In this document: positions 51,812 to 62,656 of the stretch, piece after piece | Layout of the letters: each line of letters begins with the position of its first letter | Numbering within the stretch: the stretch's first letter is position 1 | Assembly: GCF_000026185.1 (NCBI RefSeq) | Contig: NC_010694.1 | Location: 2,914,001 to 2,978,000, forward strand | Source: Erwinia tasmaniensis Et1/99 | GTDB lineage: Bacteria; Pseudomonadota; Gammaproteobacteria; Enterobacterales; Enterobacteriaceae | DNA: 64,000 nucleotides | Direction of reading: 5' to 3' | Made by a program: the position numbers and the translations under genes | The notes under the pieces: generated by a model | Seen by the model: the letters and a program-made list of their open reading frames with translations, nothing else | Databases searched by the model: none | What the model was told of the DNA's origin: nothing

Positions 51812-52327
51812 CTAAATATGGAGCTCTTTCAGCTTCTCTTTTGGCAGCGCAAGTTCATCGTTCCGGTTAACGCGAATGTCGTTCTCAATGATATGGCGAG
51901 CGATATCCTGTGCCTCGTCGAGCGAGTGCATTTCAAACGTGCCGCACTGATACTCGTTCAGTTCAGGGATCTGACGCTGGTCAGCGACTTTCAGAACGTC
52001 GTTCATCGCCGCTTTCCATGCCTGGGCCACACGCTGCTCGTCCGGAACGCCAATCAGGCTCATATAAAAGCCGGTGCGACATCCCATAGGTGAGATATCG
52101 ATGATTTCTACGCCGTTACCGTTCAGGTGGTCACGCATAAAGCCCGCGAACAGGTGCTCCAGCGTGTGAATGCCGCGCTCGGGTAACACTTCTTTATTAG
52201 GACGGCAGAAACGCAGGTCGAACACCGTAATAGTGTCACCATGCGGGGTCTGCATGGTCTTGGCTACGCGTACGGCAGGTGCCGCCATGATGGTGTGATC
52301 GACGGTAAAACTATCCAGCAATGGCAT
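51812..52327 (-). CDS. luxS: S-ribosylhomocysteine lyase LuxS
   Basis: A 171-residue autoinducer-2 synthase. The metal ligands are in [17 protein letters not shown] (HxxEH, about residues 54-58) and the Cys in [13 protein letters not shown]. It cleaves S-ribosylhomocysteine into homocysteine and DPD. The sRNA gene micA lies on the opposite strand just upstream, as in E. coli. Confidence 0.98.
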   Translation of the reverse strand: MPLLDSFTVDHTIMAAPAVRVAKTMQTPHGDTITVFDLRFCRPNKEVLPERGIHTLEHLFAGFMRDHLNGNGVEIIDISPMGCRTGFYMSLIGVPDEQRVAQAWKAAMNDVLKVADQRQIPELNEYQCGTFEMHSLDEAQDIARHIIENDIRVNRNDELALPKEKLKELHI

Positions 52328-52365
52328 ATGGTTACCTCAGCAATTTAATTTATTTTTGATGCGAT

Positions 52366-52393
52366 GAAACTTTCTCGATCGCCAGACGTCTGA
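52366..52393 (+). promoter_or_regulatory. sigma-E promoter of micA
   Basis: GAAACTT (52366-52372), 16-base gap, TCTGA (52389-52393); the first base of MicA, G52400, is 7 bases further. This matches the envelope-stress sigma-E consensus closely. Confidence 0.8.
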
Positions 52394-52399
52394 ATATAT

Positions 52400-52477
52400 G
52401 AAAGACGCGTATTCGTTATCATCATCTCATCCCTGACAACAGAGATGTTAATTTAGGCCACATTGATGTGGCCTTTT
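52400..52477 (+). ncRNA. micA: small RNA MicA
   Basis: The sequence starts GAAAGACGCG and continues TATTCGTTATCATCATC, matching E. coli MicA, which base-pairs with the ompA mRNA to repress it. It ends in the hairpin GGCCACA-TTGA-TGTGGCC (52456-52472) followed by T. It lies between luxS and gshA as in E. coli. The region between seed and terminator has diverged (CTCATCCCTGACAACAGAG). Confidence 0.93.
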
Positions 52478-52487
52478 CTTTTTGCCC

Positions 52488-54047
52488 CTAGCTTTTACCT
52501 TGCAAGAAGGCTTCCAGGCTAAGGGTGTCACTTTCTTCAATCTCGCTCTGGCTCTGCCTTGAACGCTGCGCCTCGTCGTGGAAGCGTTGTTCTGTCAGCA
52601 CCTGCAGCGGCTCTTCACGCAGCTGGGCACGATACTGCTCTGCCAGCGCCATCCCGGTTTTTTCAATGCCGTTATCCTGGAGAGTCCGCAGGAAACGGGC
52701 GGAGTAGGTCAAATCCGGATCGTCGAAAGATGCAGCCAGCCGCTCACACACCTCCTGATATTGGCACTCGCCACCCTGGCTATCGAGCGTTTTCGCAACG
52801 CGCAGCAAATCTCTGAACAACGCTTTGCCTACATCCACCAGCGGACGCTCTGTTTTGCCACATCCTATACCGATGGTTTGCCCCGGCTTACGCCCTTCGA
52901 GGATCACCCGGTTCCAATTTTTACGTGTGCAGGCCAGCTCAGCACTGTCCATATCCGGGGCATCGGCCAGCGCGCACCAGATAAGGAAAAGATCGAGAAA
53001 ACGTACCTGATCCGCATCCACGCCGATTGGCGAGAAGGGATTAATATCCAGCGAACGCACCTCGATATATTCGATGCCACCGCGTTGCAACGCGTCGGAG
53101 GGCGCTTCCCCCGAGCGCGTCACGCGCTTAGGGCGGATAGGGGCATAAAGTTCGTTTTCAATCTGGAGCACGTTCGTATTGAGCTGCAGCCAGTCGCCGT
53201 TTTTATCTTTCACCCCCATCGCCGCAAACTCTTCTGAAGGGGTTTTAATCGCCGCCTTCAGGCCTGAAATATAGTCAGGCAAATTGTTGAAAGCGATACC
53301 CAGACTGCTCTGCGATTTATTGGTGTAGCCGAGATCGCTCAGGCGCAGCGAGGTCGCATAGGGCAGCGACAGCATGCCGTTATCGCCGTGCTCGAACGGC
53401 AGCTTGCTTTCTTTGCCCTGCAGGAAAGAAGAGCAGATAGCCGGAGATGCCCCGAAAAGATACGGGATCACCCATCCGAAGCGATAATAGTTACGTATTA
53501 AGCGCAGATAGCCTGCGGAGATCGCCTCTTTGCCACTTTCCGCATCGTTAACGCCAGCCCATGCCTGCCAGAAGGAGAGCGGCAGCGAGAAGTTGTAGTG
53601 TACGCCGGAGATGACCTGCATCAGCGCGCCATATCTGTTTTTCAACCCCTGACGATACAGCGTCTTCATCTGTCCGATGTTGGAAGAACCGTACTGCGCC
53701 AGCTCAATATCTCCGTCGCGCTCAACCCTGCACGGCATGCTCATTGGCCACATGCGCTCTTCACCTAGCTCACGGGCAGTATGGCGATGGATGTCACGCA
53801 AAAAGGCCAGCAGGCGATCGATATCCCGATCGACCGGCGTAATAAACTCTAGCAGCGCCTCCGCGAAATCCGTAGTAATCCACTTATGCGTTAAGGCCGC
53901 TCCAAGAGAAGTCGGGTGGGCGGTGGTAGCCAGATATCCATCGGGCCTGACGCGCAACGTTTCGCGCTCAATACCGCGACCAATACCGTTAAGTGCATCT
54001 GGATGAGCTTCCAGCCAGGAAAGCGCCTGTGATACATCCGGGATCAA
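52488..54047 (-). CDS. gshA: glutamate-cysteine ligase
   Basis: A 519-residue enzyme of the enterobacterial type: [60 protein letters not shown] and [18 protein letters not shown]. The start codon is TTG (54045-54047), as in E. coli, with GGGAGG before it. It makes gamma-glutamylcysteine, the first step of glutathione synthesis, and is feedback-inhibited by glutathione. The C-terminal tail of about 30 residues is Glu/Ser-rich. Confidence 0.97.
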   Translation of the reverse strand: MIPDVSQALSWLEAHPDALNGIGRGIERETLRVRPDGYLATTAHPTSLGAALTHKWITTDFAEALLEFITPVDRDIDRLLAFLRDIHRHTARELGEERMWPMSMPCRVERDGDIELAQYGSSNIGQMKTLYRQGLKNRYGALMQVISGVHYNFSLPLSFWQAWAGVNDAESGKEAISAGYLRLIRNYYRFGWVIPYLFGASPAICSSFLQGKESKLPFEHGDNGMLSLPYATSLRLSDLGYTNKSQSSLGIAFNNLPDYISGLKAAIKTPSEEFAAMGVKDKNGDWLQLNTNVLQIENELYAPIRPKRVTRSGEAPSDALQRGGIEYIEVRSLDINPFSPIGVDADQVRFLDLFLIWCALADAPDMDSAELACTRKNWNRVILEGRKPGQTIGIGCGKTERPLVDVGKALFRDLLRVAKTLDSQGGECQYQEVCERLAASFDDPDLTYSARFLRTLQDNGIEKTGMALAEQYRAQLREEPLQVLTEQRFHDEAQRSRQSQSEIEESDTLSLEAFLQGKS

Positions 54048-54119
54048 ATTGACCTCCCGCAGAGAGAAAATATATTATTGTTAAGCATAATGTTAATCGC
54101 AGCGCCGCCTGAAAGCGAA

Positions 54120-54548
54120 TCAATGCCACCATTCCATGCCCTGAAGTGTTGCGGCTGCCAGCACGATATAACGCAAGGTCTTCCCAACGGCAAGAAAAAC
54201 CACCATCGGCAGCCAGGGAAAACGTAGCCAGCCGGCAACCACGCACAGCAGATCGCCTATTATCGGCAACCAGCTGAAAAGCAGTGCAGCAGGTCCCAGA
54301 CGCCTTAGCCATTCCGCCGCCGTACCATGCCATCGCCCCTGATTTTTTAACGGTATAAAACGGCCTATAACAATGTTGGTTAACCCCCCCAGGGTATTTC
54401 CCAGCGCGGCAAATACCACCAGTGCACTGACAGAAACTCGTTCTGCCACCACCAACCCGACCAGTAAAGCTTCCGAACTACCGGGCAACAGCGTGGCACT
54501 CAGAAAGCTGCTGGTCAACATCGAACCGTAAGACAACCACTCATTCAC
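54120..54548 (-). CDS. yqaA: DedA-like inner membrane protein YqaA
   Basis: A 142-residue small DedA/SNARE-associated-type membrane protein: SSFLSATLLPGSSEALLVGLVV, ALGNTLGGLTNIVIGRFIP (the family's glycine-rich turn), LGPAALLFSWLPIIGDLLCVVAGWLRFPWLPMVVFLAVGKTLRY. It overlaps yqaB by 4 bases and lies 72 bases before gshA, the E. coli order. Confidence 0.92.
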   Translation of the reverse strand: MNEWLSYGSMLTSSFLSATLLPGSSEALLVGLVVAERVSVSALVVFAALGNTLGGLTNIVIGRFIPLKNQGRWHGTAAEWLRRLGPAALLFSWLPIIGDLLCVVAGWLRFPWLPMVVFLAVGKTLRYIVLAAATLQGMEWWH

Positions 54549-55111
54549 AGTTCTCTGACATCCACCGCATCCATTCCCGCTGCCCGCGCTGCCTGCAGGC
54601 CAAATTCTGCGTCCTCAAATACGACACAGCGTGCTGCGGGTACGCCCATTAATTCGGCGCAGCGCAGAAAGGTATCAGGTTCTGGCTTATGACGTTTAAC
54701 ATCATCTGCTCCAACAACGGCATCGAAATGATGGTACACACCAATATGCTGTAACAGGGCCACCGCCATGGCCCGCTCACTACCGGTTCCTACCGCCATC
54801 GGACGGCGTCCTTTATACGCTTTCACCACTTCAATCAGCGGTAACGGCTGCACGACATCAAACAGCATGGTCTTCAGCAGCTGTGTTTTTTCAGCAGCCA
54901 GCCGGTAAGGATCGAGATCGCTCTGGTGGGCGCTAACGATTGCCTGCGCAATACGCCAGGTGGGAGAACCATTCAGGCCGGTCAGGATCTTTTCGTCAAA
55001 GCTAAGCCCATATTGCAAAAGCACCTGACGCCAGGCTTCACGGTGCGTTGGCTCTGTGTCAAGGATGGTGCCATCCATATCGAAGATCAAACCCTCGTAA
55101 TCATCGTACAT
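54545..55111 (-). CDS. yqaB: fructose-1-phosphatase YqaB (HAD superfamily)
   Basis: A 188-residue HAD phosphatase matching E. coli YqaB when started at ATG 55111 (MYDDYEGLIFDMDGTILDTEPTH). The ATG at 55123 would add four residues. Motif I DMDGTILDTE holds the nucleophile Asp, motif II is VGTGS, and motif IV is VVFEDAEFGLQAARAAGM. It dephosphorylates fructose-1-phosphate and related sugar phosphates in vitro. Confidence 0.95.
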   Translation of the reverse strand: MYDDYEGLIFDMDGTILDTEPTHREAWRQVLLQYGLSFDEKILTGLNGSPTWRIAQAIVSAHQSDLDPYRLAAEKTQLLKTMLFDVVQPLPLIEVVKAYKGRRPMAVGTGSERAMAVALLQHIGVYHHFDAVVGADDVKRHKPEPDTFLRCAELMGVPAARCVVFEDAEFGLQAARAAGMDAVDVREL

Positions 55112-55321
55112 TCTTATGTCCATCCTGAGAGCGGAATGAATACTTTAGCTTAAAAGCAGCGTGAATGTCGCTCTGACCGTGAAGTGGCAAAAATTATGTC
55201 AGTGACGAAAAGAATATCATTAGATAGGTGCAGAACAAGAAGTCTGACAAGGAGAACAACATAAAGATAAACGGGGAAAAGGAAACAGGGTTGGTTCAAT
55301 GAGACTAGCGAGAGCATAAGA

Positions 55322-55593
55322 AGGAGGATTGTTCGGCTTTACTTTACCCTGACGAGTCGTTGCTAAAGCAACGTTATCATCCTCAGTACTGGCTGTGAAC
55401 AGTTCACATTCATGCCAACCCAGGGTTGCTTCCTGTCTTGCAAAATATGGTGCATCCAGGAGGATTATTCGGCTGCGCCTCACCCTGACGGGCCGTTGCT
55501 AAAGCAACGTTATCACCCTTAGTGCTTGCTGTGAAATATTCACAATTATGCCAACCTAAGGTTACTTCCAATATTACAAAATATGGTGCATCC
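55322..55593 (-). repeat. tandem 136-bp tRNA-linked repeat, two units
   Basis: The nonamer AGGAGGATT recurs at 55322, 55458 and 55594, exactly 136 bases apart, and the sequence between is conserved (for example GCTAAAGCAACGTTATCA and ATGCCAACC). The unit boundary carries TGGTGCATCCAGGAGGATT (55448-55466), a copy of the last 19 bases of the tRNA-Arg gene. The arrangement resembles the tyrT rtT repeats of E. coli. No convincing gene is seen in 55112-55583. Confidence 0.85.
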
Positions 55594-55660
55594 AGGAGGA
55601 TTCGAACCTCCGACCGCTCGGTTCGTAGCCGAGTACTCTATCCAGCTGAGCTATGGATGC
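55584..55660 (-). tRNA. argQ: tRNA-Arg (ACG), third in operon
   Basis: A 77-base tRNA starting GCATCCATAGCTCAGCTGG, anticodon ACG in GGCTACGAACC, CCA encoded. It corresponds to a member of the E. coli argQZYV cluster between yqaB and csrA; the letter is by position only. Confidence 0.95.
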
Positions 55661-55714
55661 ATTGGGGAATGACAAGTGGGATATAAAGCATAAAACTGAT
55701 GGAATACTTAAGAA

Positions 55715-55791
55715 TGGTGCATCCAGGAGGATTCGAACCTCCGACCGCTCGGTTCGTAGCCGAGTACTCTATCCAGCTGAGCTATGGATGC
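55715..55791 (-). tRNA. argZ: tRNA-Arg (ACG), second in operon
   Basis: A 77-base sequence identical in visible bases to the neighbouring tRNA-Arg genes, anticodon ACG, CCA encoded. Only 54 bases separate it from the next copy, without the 136-bp repeat. The symbol is by position only. Confidence 0.95.
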
Positions 55792-55910
55792 ATATTAAAT
55801 TCTTGTATAACGCAGTGTGCTAATAACTCACAAGATGCAGACTATCAGGTCAGCATCTGTTACTACTCAAAATTAAAGCCGCAAAAGCAGCTTTAGCATA
55901 TAGGGCTACC

Positions 55911-56046
55911 AAGAAGATTGTTTAGATTTGCTTTACCCTTACGGGAAGTGGCTAAATCTACGTTATTCTCCTCTGCGCTGGCTGTGACAACTTCTCAAAA
56001 ATGCCAACCCAAGGTTGCTTCCTATCTTGCAGAATATGGTGCATCC
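55911..56046 (-). repeat. third, diverged 136-bp tRNA-linked repeat unit
   Basis: AAGAAGATT at 55911 is exactly 136 bases before AGGAGGATT at 56047, inside the third tRNA-Arg gene. The unit contains CTTTACCCTTACGG, ATGCCAACCCAAGGTTGCTTCC and other stretches shared with the 55322-55593 units, with more substitutions. Confidence 0.8.
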
Positions 56047-56113
56047 AGGAGGATTCGAACCTCCGACCGCTCGGTTCGTAGCCGAGTACTCTATCCAGCT
56101 GAGCTATGGATGC
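56037..56113 (-). tRNA. argY: tRNA-Arg (ACG), first in operon
   Basis: A 77-base tRNA-Arg with anticodon ACG and CCA encoded, 4 bases downstream of tRNA-Ser. E. coli carries four copies here; only three are visible in this window. The symbol is by position only. Confidence 0.95.
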
Positions 56114-56117
56114 AAAA

Positions 56118-56210
56118 TGGCGGTGAGGCGGGGATTCGAACCCCGGATGCAGCTTTTGACCGCATACTCCCTTAGCAGGGGAGCGCCTTCAGCCTCTCGG
56201 CCACCTCACC
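56118..56210 (-). tRNA. serV: tRNA-Ser (GCT)
   Basis: A 93-base class II tRNA with a long variable arm, starting GGTGAGGTGGCCGAGAGGC, anticodon GCT in CCTGCTAAG, and ending CTCACCGCCA. It is first in the serV-arg operon. Confidence 0.97.
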
Positions 56211-56274
56211 ACTAGCACTCTTTCGAGTTGTGCTTCAAAGCTTTCTAACTGCTCATCGGCACTGCGTGGCGCAC

Positions 56275-56302
56275 ATATTACTTTCTGGGCGTTGTAAGTC
56301 AA
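56275..56302 (-). promoter_or_regulatory. promoter of the serV-arg tRNA operon
   Basis: The minus strand reads TTGACT (56297-56302), 16 bases, then TAATAT (56275-56280), with a GC-rich discriminator-like stretch after it, upstream of tRNA-Ser. Otherwise 56211-56565 shows no gene. Confidence 0.72.
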
Positions 56303-56530
56303 ACAATTTCTCCCGCTTTTTTCGTTAGCCGCAACTGATTGCACAAATGCCACGCAATATGCCCACTTTCACGGCAAAAAGAGTGATTTATCAACAGAGA
56401 ATCAAGCGGTCCGCCCGTTGAATAAGCCACACATAAACGTTGAAGTGGGATAAAAAAGAGTCTTAGCTATGAAGCTGGCAGAGGAAAGGGCAAATCAAAA
56501 GAGGAGAATAAGATAAAACAAAGGAACGTT

Positions 56531-56558
56531 AGCGCCTCGCTATGAAAAGCGAGACGCT
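56531..56558 (-). terminator. possible csrA terminator
   Basis: AGCGCCTCGC (56531-56540) pairs with GCGAGACGCT (56549-56558) with one mismatch, just after csrA. No strong T-run follows. Confidence 0.55.
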
Positions 56559-56565
56559 GGATACG

Positions 56566-56751
56566 TTAGTAACTCGTTTGCTGCGTCTTTTCGGCCTGAA
56601 TGCGCTGATAGATCTCTTCGCGATGCACCGAAACTTCTTTAGGGGCGTTCACACCAATACGCACCTGGTTACCTTTGACTCCCAGCACAGTTACAGTCAC
56701 CTCATCACCGATCATGAGGGTTTCACCAACTCGACGAGTTAGAATAAGCAT
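56566..56751 (-). CDS. csrA: carbon storage regulator CsrA
   Basis: A 61-residue mRNA-binding regulator, [55 protein letters not shown], the E. coli length. Leu4 and Arg44, the RNA-contact residues, are present. AAGGAG lies ahead of the ATG. It lies between the tRNA operon and alaS, as in E. coli. Confidence 0.98.
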   Translation of the reverse strand: MLILTRRVGETLMIGDEVTVTVLGVKGNQVRIGVNAPKEVSVHREEIYQRIQAEKTQQTSY

Positions 56752-57169
56752 TCTTTGCTCCTTGAAAGATTAAAAGAGTCGGGTTCGCTGCGTCCCGGCA
56801 TTATCCATCACATAACGCTAAACGCTGGATAGAGCAAATACACGCAAAGTGCACATGACTACCATTACATTCCGCTGCTACTTAGTTTAGCCGAAAACAA
56901 CATCATCAACCCGACTTTATGTTGCAGAAGCGCGTCGTCAGGAATAAACACCAGAATTTTTAGCCTCTGGCACACTCATTGCGATACGTTTCTGTACCCT
57001 TCTACTTCACCCTGCAGACGTTATGGCCGAGTTACCAGCCATTTCCAGGCCCTGGTCATTCAGGCAGCTGTGGCAGAGCTGTGTTACCCCAATTTGCTGG
57101 CTCCAGCCAGCTTATCCTGGTTAACGGCCTTGCCACCTTCCTAAACCCCTAATCATTTGGGATAGCGTA
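56752..57169. other. csrA-alaS intergenic region
   Basis: No gene is seen in these 418 bases. The palindrome GCTGGCT-CC-AGCCAGC at 57096-57111, just past the alaS stop, could be part of a terminator but lacks a T-run. The csrA promoters must lie here; none is a strong match by eye. Confidence 0.5.
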
Positions 57170-59797
57170 TTACAGCTTTGCTGCCACCCATGACTCAACG
57201 CCGGCCAGCGCCGCTGGCAAAGCCAGTGCATCCGCGCCACCTGCCTGAGCCATATCGGGACGGCCACCACCTTTACCGCCAACCTGTAGGGCCAGTTCGC
57301 CCACCAGCTCTCCTGCTTTGATGCGATCGGTCAAATCTTTAGTCACCCCGGTAATCAGGGAAACTTTTCCATCGACGACAGTCGCCAGCACGATAATTGC
57401 AGATCCAAGCTGATTTTTCAGATCGTCTACCATCGTACGTAGCATTTTCGGCTCGACATCACTTAATTCGCTAACCAGCAGTTTGGTTCCTTTTAACGTC
57501 ACCGCTTTGCTGCTTAGTGATGCACTTTCTTGCGCAGCCTGCTGATCTCTAAGCTGCTGTAGCTGCTTTTCAAGCGCCCGCGTGTGGTCAAGCAGCGCAC
57601 GCACTTTTTCATTCAGATTGCTGTTATTGGCCTTCACCAGATGAGCGATATCGACCAGCTGCTCGTTCTGGCTATACAACAGCGCCAGCGCACCTTCACC
57701 CGTAACGGCTTCGATGCGGCGCACACCCGCTGCGGTCCCCGATTCCGACGTGATACGGAACAGGCCGATGTCACCGGTGCGGTTGGCATGCGTGCCGCCG
57801 CACAGTTCGGTCGAAAAGTCGCCCATGCTGAGTACACGCACGTGGTCATCATACTTCTCACCGAACAGCGCCATGGCACCATGCGCTTTCGCCGCTTCCA
57901 ACTCCATAATGTTGGTTTCAATCGACAGATTGCGGCGCACCTGGGCATTGACGATTTCTTCCACCTGGCGAATTTCTTGTGCCGTCATGGCTTCGAAATG
58001 AGAAAAATCGAAACGCAGATATTTATCGTTAACCAATGAACCTTTCTGCGCCACATGATGACCGAGAACCTGACGCAATGCAGCATGCAGCAAATGGGTG
58101 GCAGAGTGATTAAGACGAATACGCTCACGGCGCGCCTCGTCAACCTGTGCCGACACAGAGTCGCCCACGCGCAGCTTACCGGCAGCCAGCTTACCGCTAT
58201 GCCCAATCGCCTGAGCATATTTGTGGGTATCGCTGACCATGAAGCTCGCACTATTGCCTCGCAGTTCCCCGGTGTCGCCAACCTGCCCACCAGACTCGGC
58301 GTAGAAAGGCGTGGAATCCAGCACGATAACCCCTTCCTGACCGGCGCTAATCGTATCAGCCGACTCTCCATCAACAAAGATAGCAGTAATTGCAGCGTTG
58401 AGTTGCAACTGTTGATAGCCTTTGAATTCTGACGCCTGATCGATGTGGATCACATTATTGTAATCGGCACCGAAGCCACTGGCTTTACGCGCACGCTGGC
58501 GCTGTTGCTCCATGGCACGCTCGAAACCTGCCTCATCAATTTTCAGATTACGCTCACGACAAACATCTGCGGTCAGGTCGACAGGGAAACCAAAGGTGTC
58601 GTACAGACGGAATACAGTTTCTCCATCCAGCGTATCGCCCTGCAGGTTTTCAAGCTCTTCGTCCAGAAGTGCAAGCCCGCGTTCCAGCGTTTTTGCGAAC
58701 TGCTCCTCTTCGGTTTTCAGCACCTGCTCAACCTGCGACTGCTGGCGTTTCAAATCTTCACCGGCCGTCCCCATAACGGCAATCAGCGGGGCCACCAGTT
58801 TGAAGAAGAAGGTTCCCTCTGCGCCCAGCATATTGCCATGACGCACCGCACGACGAATAATACGGCGCAACACATAGCCACGGTTTTCATTGGATGGAAT
58901 AACACCATCCGCAATCAGGAATGCACAGGAACGAATATGGTCGGCAATAACACGCAGCGATTTATTGCTAAGGTCCTCCGCCCCCGTCACCTGCGCCACT
59001 GATTTAATCAATTGAGCGAACAGATCAATTTCATAGTTAGAATTAACGTGTTGCAGCACGGCAGTGATACGCTCAAGGCCCATCCCGGTATCAACTGAAG
59101 GCTTCGGCAGCGGCAGCATGGTCCCGTCAGACTGACGGTTAAACTGCATAAAGACGATATTCCAGATTTCTATATAACGGTCACCATCTTCTTCTGGACT
59201 TCCCGGCGGGCCGCCCCAAATATGATCACCGTGGTCAAAGAAAATCTCCGAACACGGGCCGCAGGGACCGGTATCCCCCATTTGCCAGAAATTGTCCGAG
59301 GCGTAAGCACTGCCTTTATTGTCACCAATACGAATGATGCGTTCGCGCGGTACACCAATCTCTTTTTCCCAAATTTCAAAGGCTTCGTCGTCAGTCTCGT
59401 AGACTGTTACCCAAAGTTTTTCTTTCGGCAGACCAAACCACTGGTCGCTGGTCAGCAGCTCCCAGGCAAAGGCAATGGCCTCCTGCTTGAAGTAATCACC
59501 AAAGCTAAAGTTGCCTAGCATCTCGAAGAAGGTGTGATGGCGCGCGGTATAACCGACATTTTCCAGGTCATTGTGTTTCCCACCGGCACGTACGCAACGC
59601 TGGGAACTGGTAGCACGGGAATAGCTGCGCTTATCCTGGCCAAGAAAAACGTCTTTGAACTGGTTCATCCCCGCGTTGGTGAATAGCAGCGTCGGGTCGT
59701 TATTAGGAACGAGGGAGCTACTGGCTACAACCTGATGTCCCTTGCTCTGGAAAAAGTCGAGAAACGATTGACGGATCTCCGCAGTGCTCTTGCTCAT
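57170..59797 (-). CDS. alaS: alanyl-tRNA synthetase
   Basis: An 875-residue class II synthetase (E. coli 876). The catalytic domain begins [28 protein letters not shown], with [15 protein letters not shown] and GMGLERI motifs. The editing domain has the zinc ligands in [13 protein letters not shown] and the [13 protein letters not shown] loop. The C-terminal [15 protein letters not shown] (C-Ala) binds tRNA. It charges tRNA-Ala and clears Ser/Gly mischarging. Confidence 0.98.
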   Translation of the reverse strand: MSKSTAEIRQSFLDFFQSKGHQVVASSSLVPNNDPTLLFTNAGMNQFKDVFLGQDKRSYSRATSSQRCVRAGGKHNDLENVGYTARHHTFFEMLGNFSFGDYFKQEAIAFAWELLTSDQWFGLPKEKLWVTVYETDDEAFEIWEKEIGVPRERIIRIGDNKGSAYASDNFWQMGDTGPCGPCSEIFFDHGDHIWGGPPGSPEEDGDRYIEIWNIVFMQFNRQSDGTMLPLPKPSVDTGMGLERITAVLQHVNSNYEIDLFAQLIKSVAQVTGAEDLSNKSLRVIADHIRSCAFLIADGVIPSNENRGYVLRRIIRRAVRHGNMLGAEGTFFFKLVAPLIAVMGTAGEDLKRQQSQVEQVLKTEEEQFAKTLERGLALLDEELENLQGDTLDGETVFRLYDTFGFPVDLTADVCRERNLKIDEAGFERAMEQQRQRARKASGFGADYNNVIHIDQASEFKGYQQLQLNAAITAIFVDGESADTISAGQEGVIVLDSTPFYAESGGQVGDTGELRGNSASFMVSDTHKYAQAIGHSGKLAAGKLRVGDSVSAQVDEARRERIRLNHSATHLLHAALRQVLGHHVAQKGSLVNDKYLRFDFSHFEAMTAQEIRQVEEIVNAQVRRNLSIETNIMELEAAKAHGAMALFGEKYDDHVRVLSMGDFSTELCGGTHANRTGDIGLFRITSESGTAAGVRRIEAVTGEGALALLYSQNEQLVDIAHLVKANNSNLNEKVRALLDHTRALEKQLQQLRDQQAAQESASLSSKAVTLKGTKLLVSELSDVEPKMLRTMVDDLKNQLGSAIIVLATVVDGKVSLITGVTKDLTDRIKAGELVGELALQVGGKGGGRPDMAQAGGADALALPAALAGVESWVAAKL

Positions 59798-59932
59798 ATT
59801 TGTCCTGAATCACGCTAACGAATATTTCGTGGGTCTTACTATGCCGCTACTGCTTCGACTGCGGCGACGCACGAACAAAAAGTGAGGGATAAGATAAATT
59901 TTCTTCAGGGGGAAGTAAAATCGGATTGATGT

Positions 59933-60445
59933 TCAATGACCAAAATTCTCGTAAATAGCGCGGATATCTTCCATATAGAAGCCTTTAGTCATCAGATAGC
60001 GCTGCACTTTTACTTTCTGCTCCCACGCAGTGGGAAGAGGATGCCCGAATTTACGTTCGGCCAGGTTAAAAGCCTGGCTCTGCCAGTCTATTTCGGCGGC
60101 AGACAGCGCCTCATCAATCAAACTTTTTTCCACCCCCTTCTGCCCAAGCTCCTGACGGATGCGCTGCGGCCCGTAGCCTTTGCGGCTGCGCCCAGCCAGA
60201 TAACGTTCGGCAAAATGCGCATCATCCAGCCAGCCGTGCTGATAACACCAGTCAACGACCTTATCGAGCTCTTCCGCGCTCGGCGGTTCCGGTGGGGTTT
60301 CGCTTTTCGCGAATCGCGCGGCACGCTCGCTGGATTGCACCAACTTACGGCGAAACTCTGCCTCACTGTGATCGCGCATCGCAAGGATGCGCGTTGCCCG
60401 CTCCAGCAGTTTCGCATGGCGGGTTCGTTCAGTGGTATCTGACAT
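59933..60445 (-). CDS. recX: RecA-inhibitor RecX
   Basis: A RecX-family protein of three helical repeats: LLERATRILAMRDHSEAEFRRKLVQ, VVDWCYQHGWLDDAHFAERYLAGRSRKGYGPQRIRQELGQKGV and KVQRYLMTKGFYMEDIRAIYENF. The ATG at 60445 gives 170 residues; one four codons upstream is also possible. It lies downstream of recA on the same strand, so partial readthrough gives SOS co-regulation, and it caps RecA filaments. Confidence 0.95.
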   Translation of the reverse strand: MSDTTERTRHAKLLERATRILAMRDHSEAEFRRKLVQSSERAARFAKSETPPEPPSAEELDKVVDWCYQHGWLDDAHFAERYLAGRSRKGYGPQRIRQELGQKGVEKSLIDEALSAAEIDWQSQAFNLAERKFGHPLPTAWEQKVKVQRYLMTKGFYMEDIRAIYENFGH

Positions 60446-60594
60446 AGCGGCACCCACGAATGTTAATGAAACAGGCTGAAAAGTTCAGGGTAGCGTTTGA
60501 TGGCGATGCTTGCGAGTAAAAATCGTATTAGGTTGATGACGATAGTCTAATTTATCGATAGTACGAGGGGGGCTGATTTTAACAATGGTAAGAA

Positions 60595-60613
60595 GGGGCT
60601 CTCTGTCAGCCCC
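60595..60613 (-). terminator. hairpin between recA and recX
   Basis: GGGGCT (60595-60600) and AGCCCC (60608-60613) with a 7-base loop, extended by flanking AAGG/CCTT, in the recA-recX gap. It probably limits recX expression. Confidence 0.65.
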
Positions 60614-60684
60614 CTTTCGACATGGGTCATTCTGTAGTGAATGGCAGGACGGAGCGCCCAAAACTAAGGACGCCCCAGCAGGTA

Positions 60685-61764
<1,080 letters not shown>

Positions 61765-61822
61765 TCATGCGGGTAAAGCACACGCGAACGTTGCTTGGTC
61801 GATAAGATATGCACTGATTATA

Positions 61823-61838
61823 CTGTATAGTCATACAG
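61823..61838 (-). promoter_or_regulatory. LexA box of recA
   Basis: CTGT-ATAGTCAT-ACAG is a perfect CTGT-N8-ACAG SOS box, flanked by TA on both sides, 70 bases upstream of recA and close to the pncC stop. Confidence 0.95.
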
Positions 61839-61846
61839 TATCAAGT

Positions 61847-62341
61847 TTAATTTCTAAGAAAATGGTCATGCAAAGTTTGAAGAACCCAGCCCGTAGCCTG
61901 ACGGCGAACCGCTTCACGGTCACCGCTAAAACAGCGTACTAACGTCAGTACTTCACCACTTACAGAGGCGAAGCCAAACCAAACCGTACCAACGGGTTTC
62001 TCTTCACTGCCGCCATCCGGCCCGGCAATGCCGCTCACCGACACGGCATACTGACTCCCGGCTTCATGTAGTGCCCCCAAGGCCATTTCACTCACTACCT
62101 GACTGCTCACCGCACCGAACTGCGCTAGCGACTGCGCCGTTACGCCGATCATCTGCTGCTTGGCGGTATCGCTATAGGTGACAAAGCCACGCTGGAACCA
62201 GGCAGAGCTCCCGGCAATATCCGTCAGCACCTTGGCAACCCAGCCCCCGGTACAAGACTCGGCGGTCGTCACACTCGCGTTACGAGCCAGCAAAAGCTGG
62301 CCGATACGCGTGCTTAATTGGGTTAATTCATTATCCGTCAT
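61847..62341 (-). CDS. pncC: nicotinamide-nucleotide amidase PncC (CinA C-terminal family)
   Basis: A 164-residue CinA-domain protein: LSTRIGQLLLARNASVTTAESCTGGWVAKVLTDIAGSSAWFQRGFVTYSDTAKQQMIGV, with the Ser in ESCTGG, and VSGIAGPDGGSEEKPVGTVWFG. It deamidates NMN to nicotinate mononucleotide in the pyridine nucleotide cycle. It lies just upstream of the recA LexA box, the usual ygaD-recA arrangement. Confidence 0.96.
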   Translation of the reverse strand: MTDNELTQLSTRIGQLLLARNASVTTAESCTGGWVAKVLTDIAGSSAWFQRGFVTYSDTAKQQMIGVTAQSLAQFGAVSSQVVSEMALGALHEAGSQYAVSVSGIAGPDGGSEEKPVGTVWFGFASVSGEVLTLVRCFSGDREAVRRQATGWVLQTLHDHFLRN

Positions 62342-62656
62342 CGCGTTCTGCCCTCCCCATCAATCCAGAACAAGAGAGTAGCACTTTTCAGTTGAACACG
62401 ACGCGGTCACCACCATTTTTGCGGCGTATCTTCAGAACTGCATAACAGCATTTTTTTGCGCCGAGGGGGAATACGCTGAAGATGTTTTCACATCGAAAAC
62501 ATCTTGTCGTTTCAAAACCCGGGAGTCATATGAACCAGATCGAAAGTACCGATGTGCAGGGTGCCACTGCGGATTAGATTGAAGAATGACAGGAAAGTGC
62601 AGCCAGCATAAACATCAGTCTGGCTGCTTTAATGATGAGTAAACGGGGGTCAGAAG
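62342..62656. other. mltB-pncC intergenic region
   Basis: These 315 bases hold a perfect 11-bp inverted repeat (AAGATGTTTTC at 62479-62489 and its complement at 62495-62505), a 15-codon frame MNQIESTDVQGATAD with a GGGAG ribosome-like site at 62530-62577, and a hairpin GCAGCCAG...CTGGCTGC (62599-62627) followed by TTTAAT that could end it. No established gene is recognised. Confidence 0.5.

Noticed and set aside
55220..55483. 87-codon minus-strand frame across the tRNA-linked repeats
   Set aside because: It spans a 136-bp repeat, whose period is not a multiple of three, so the frame is not kept between units. It is more likely non-coding.
55322..56113. Possible CRISPR array because of regular repeats
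   Set aside because: Repeats are 136 bp and include tRNA tails, spacers are not unique 30-mers, and no cas gene is present.
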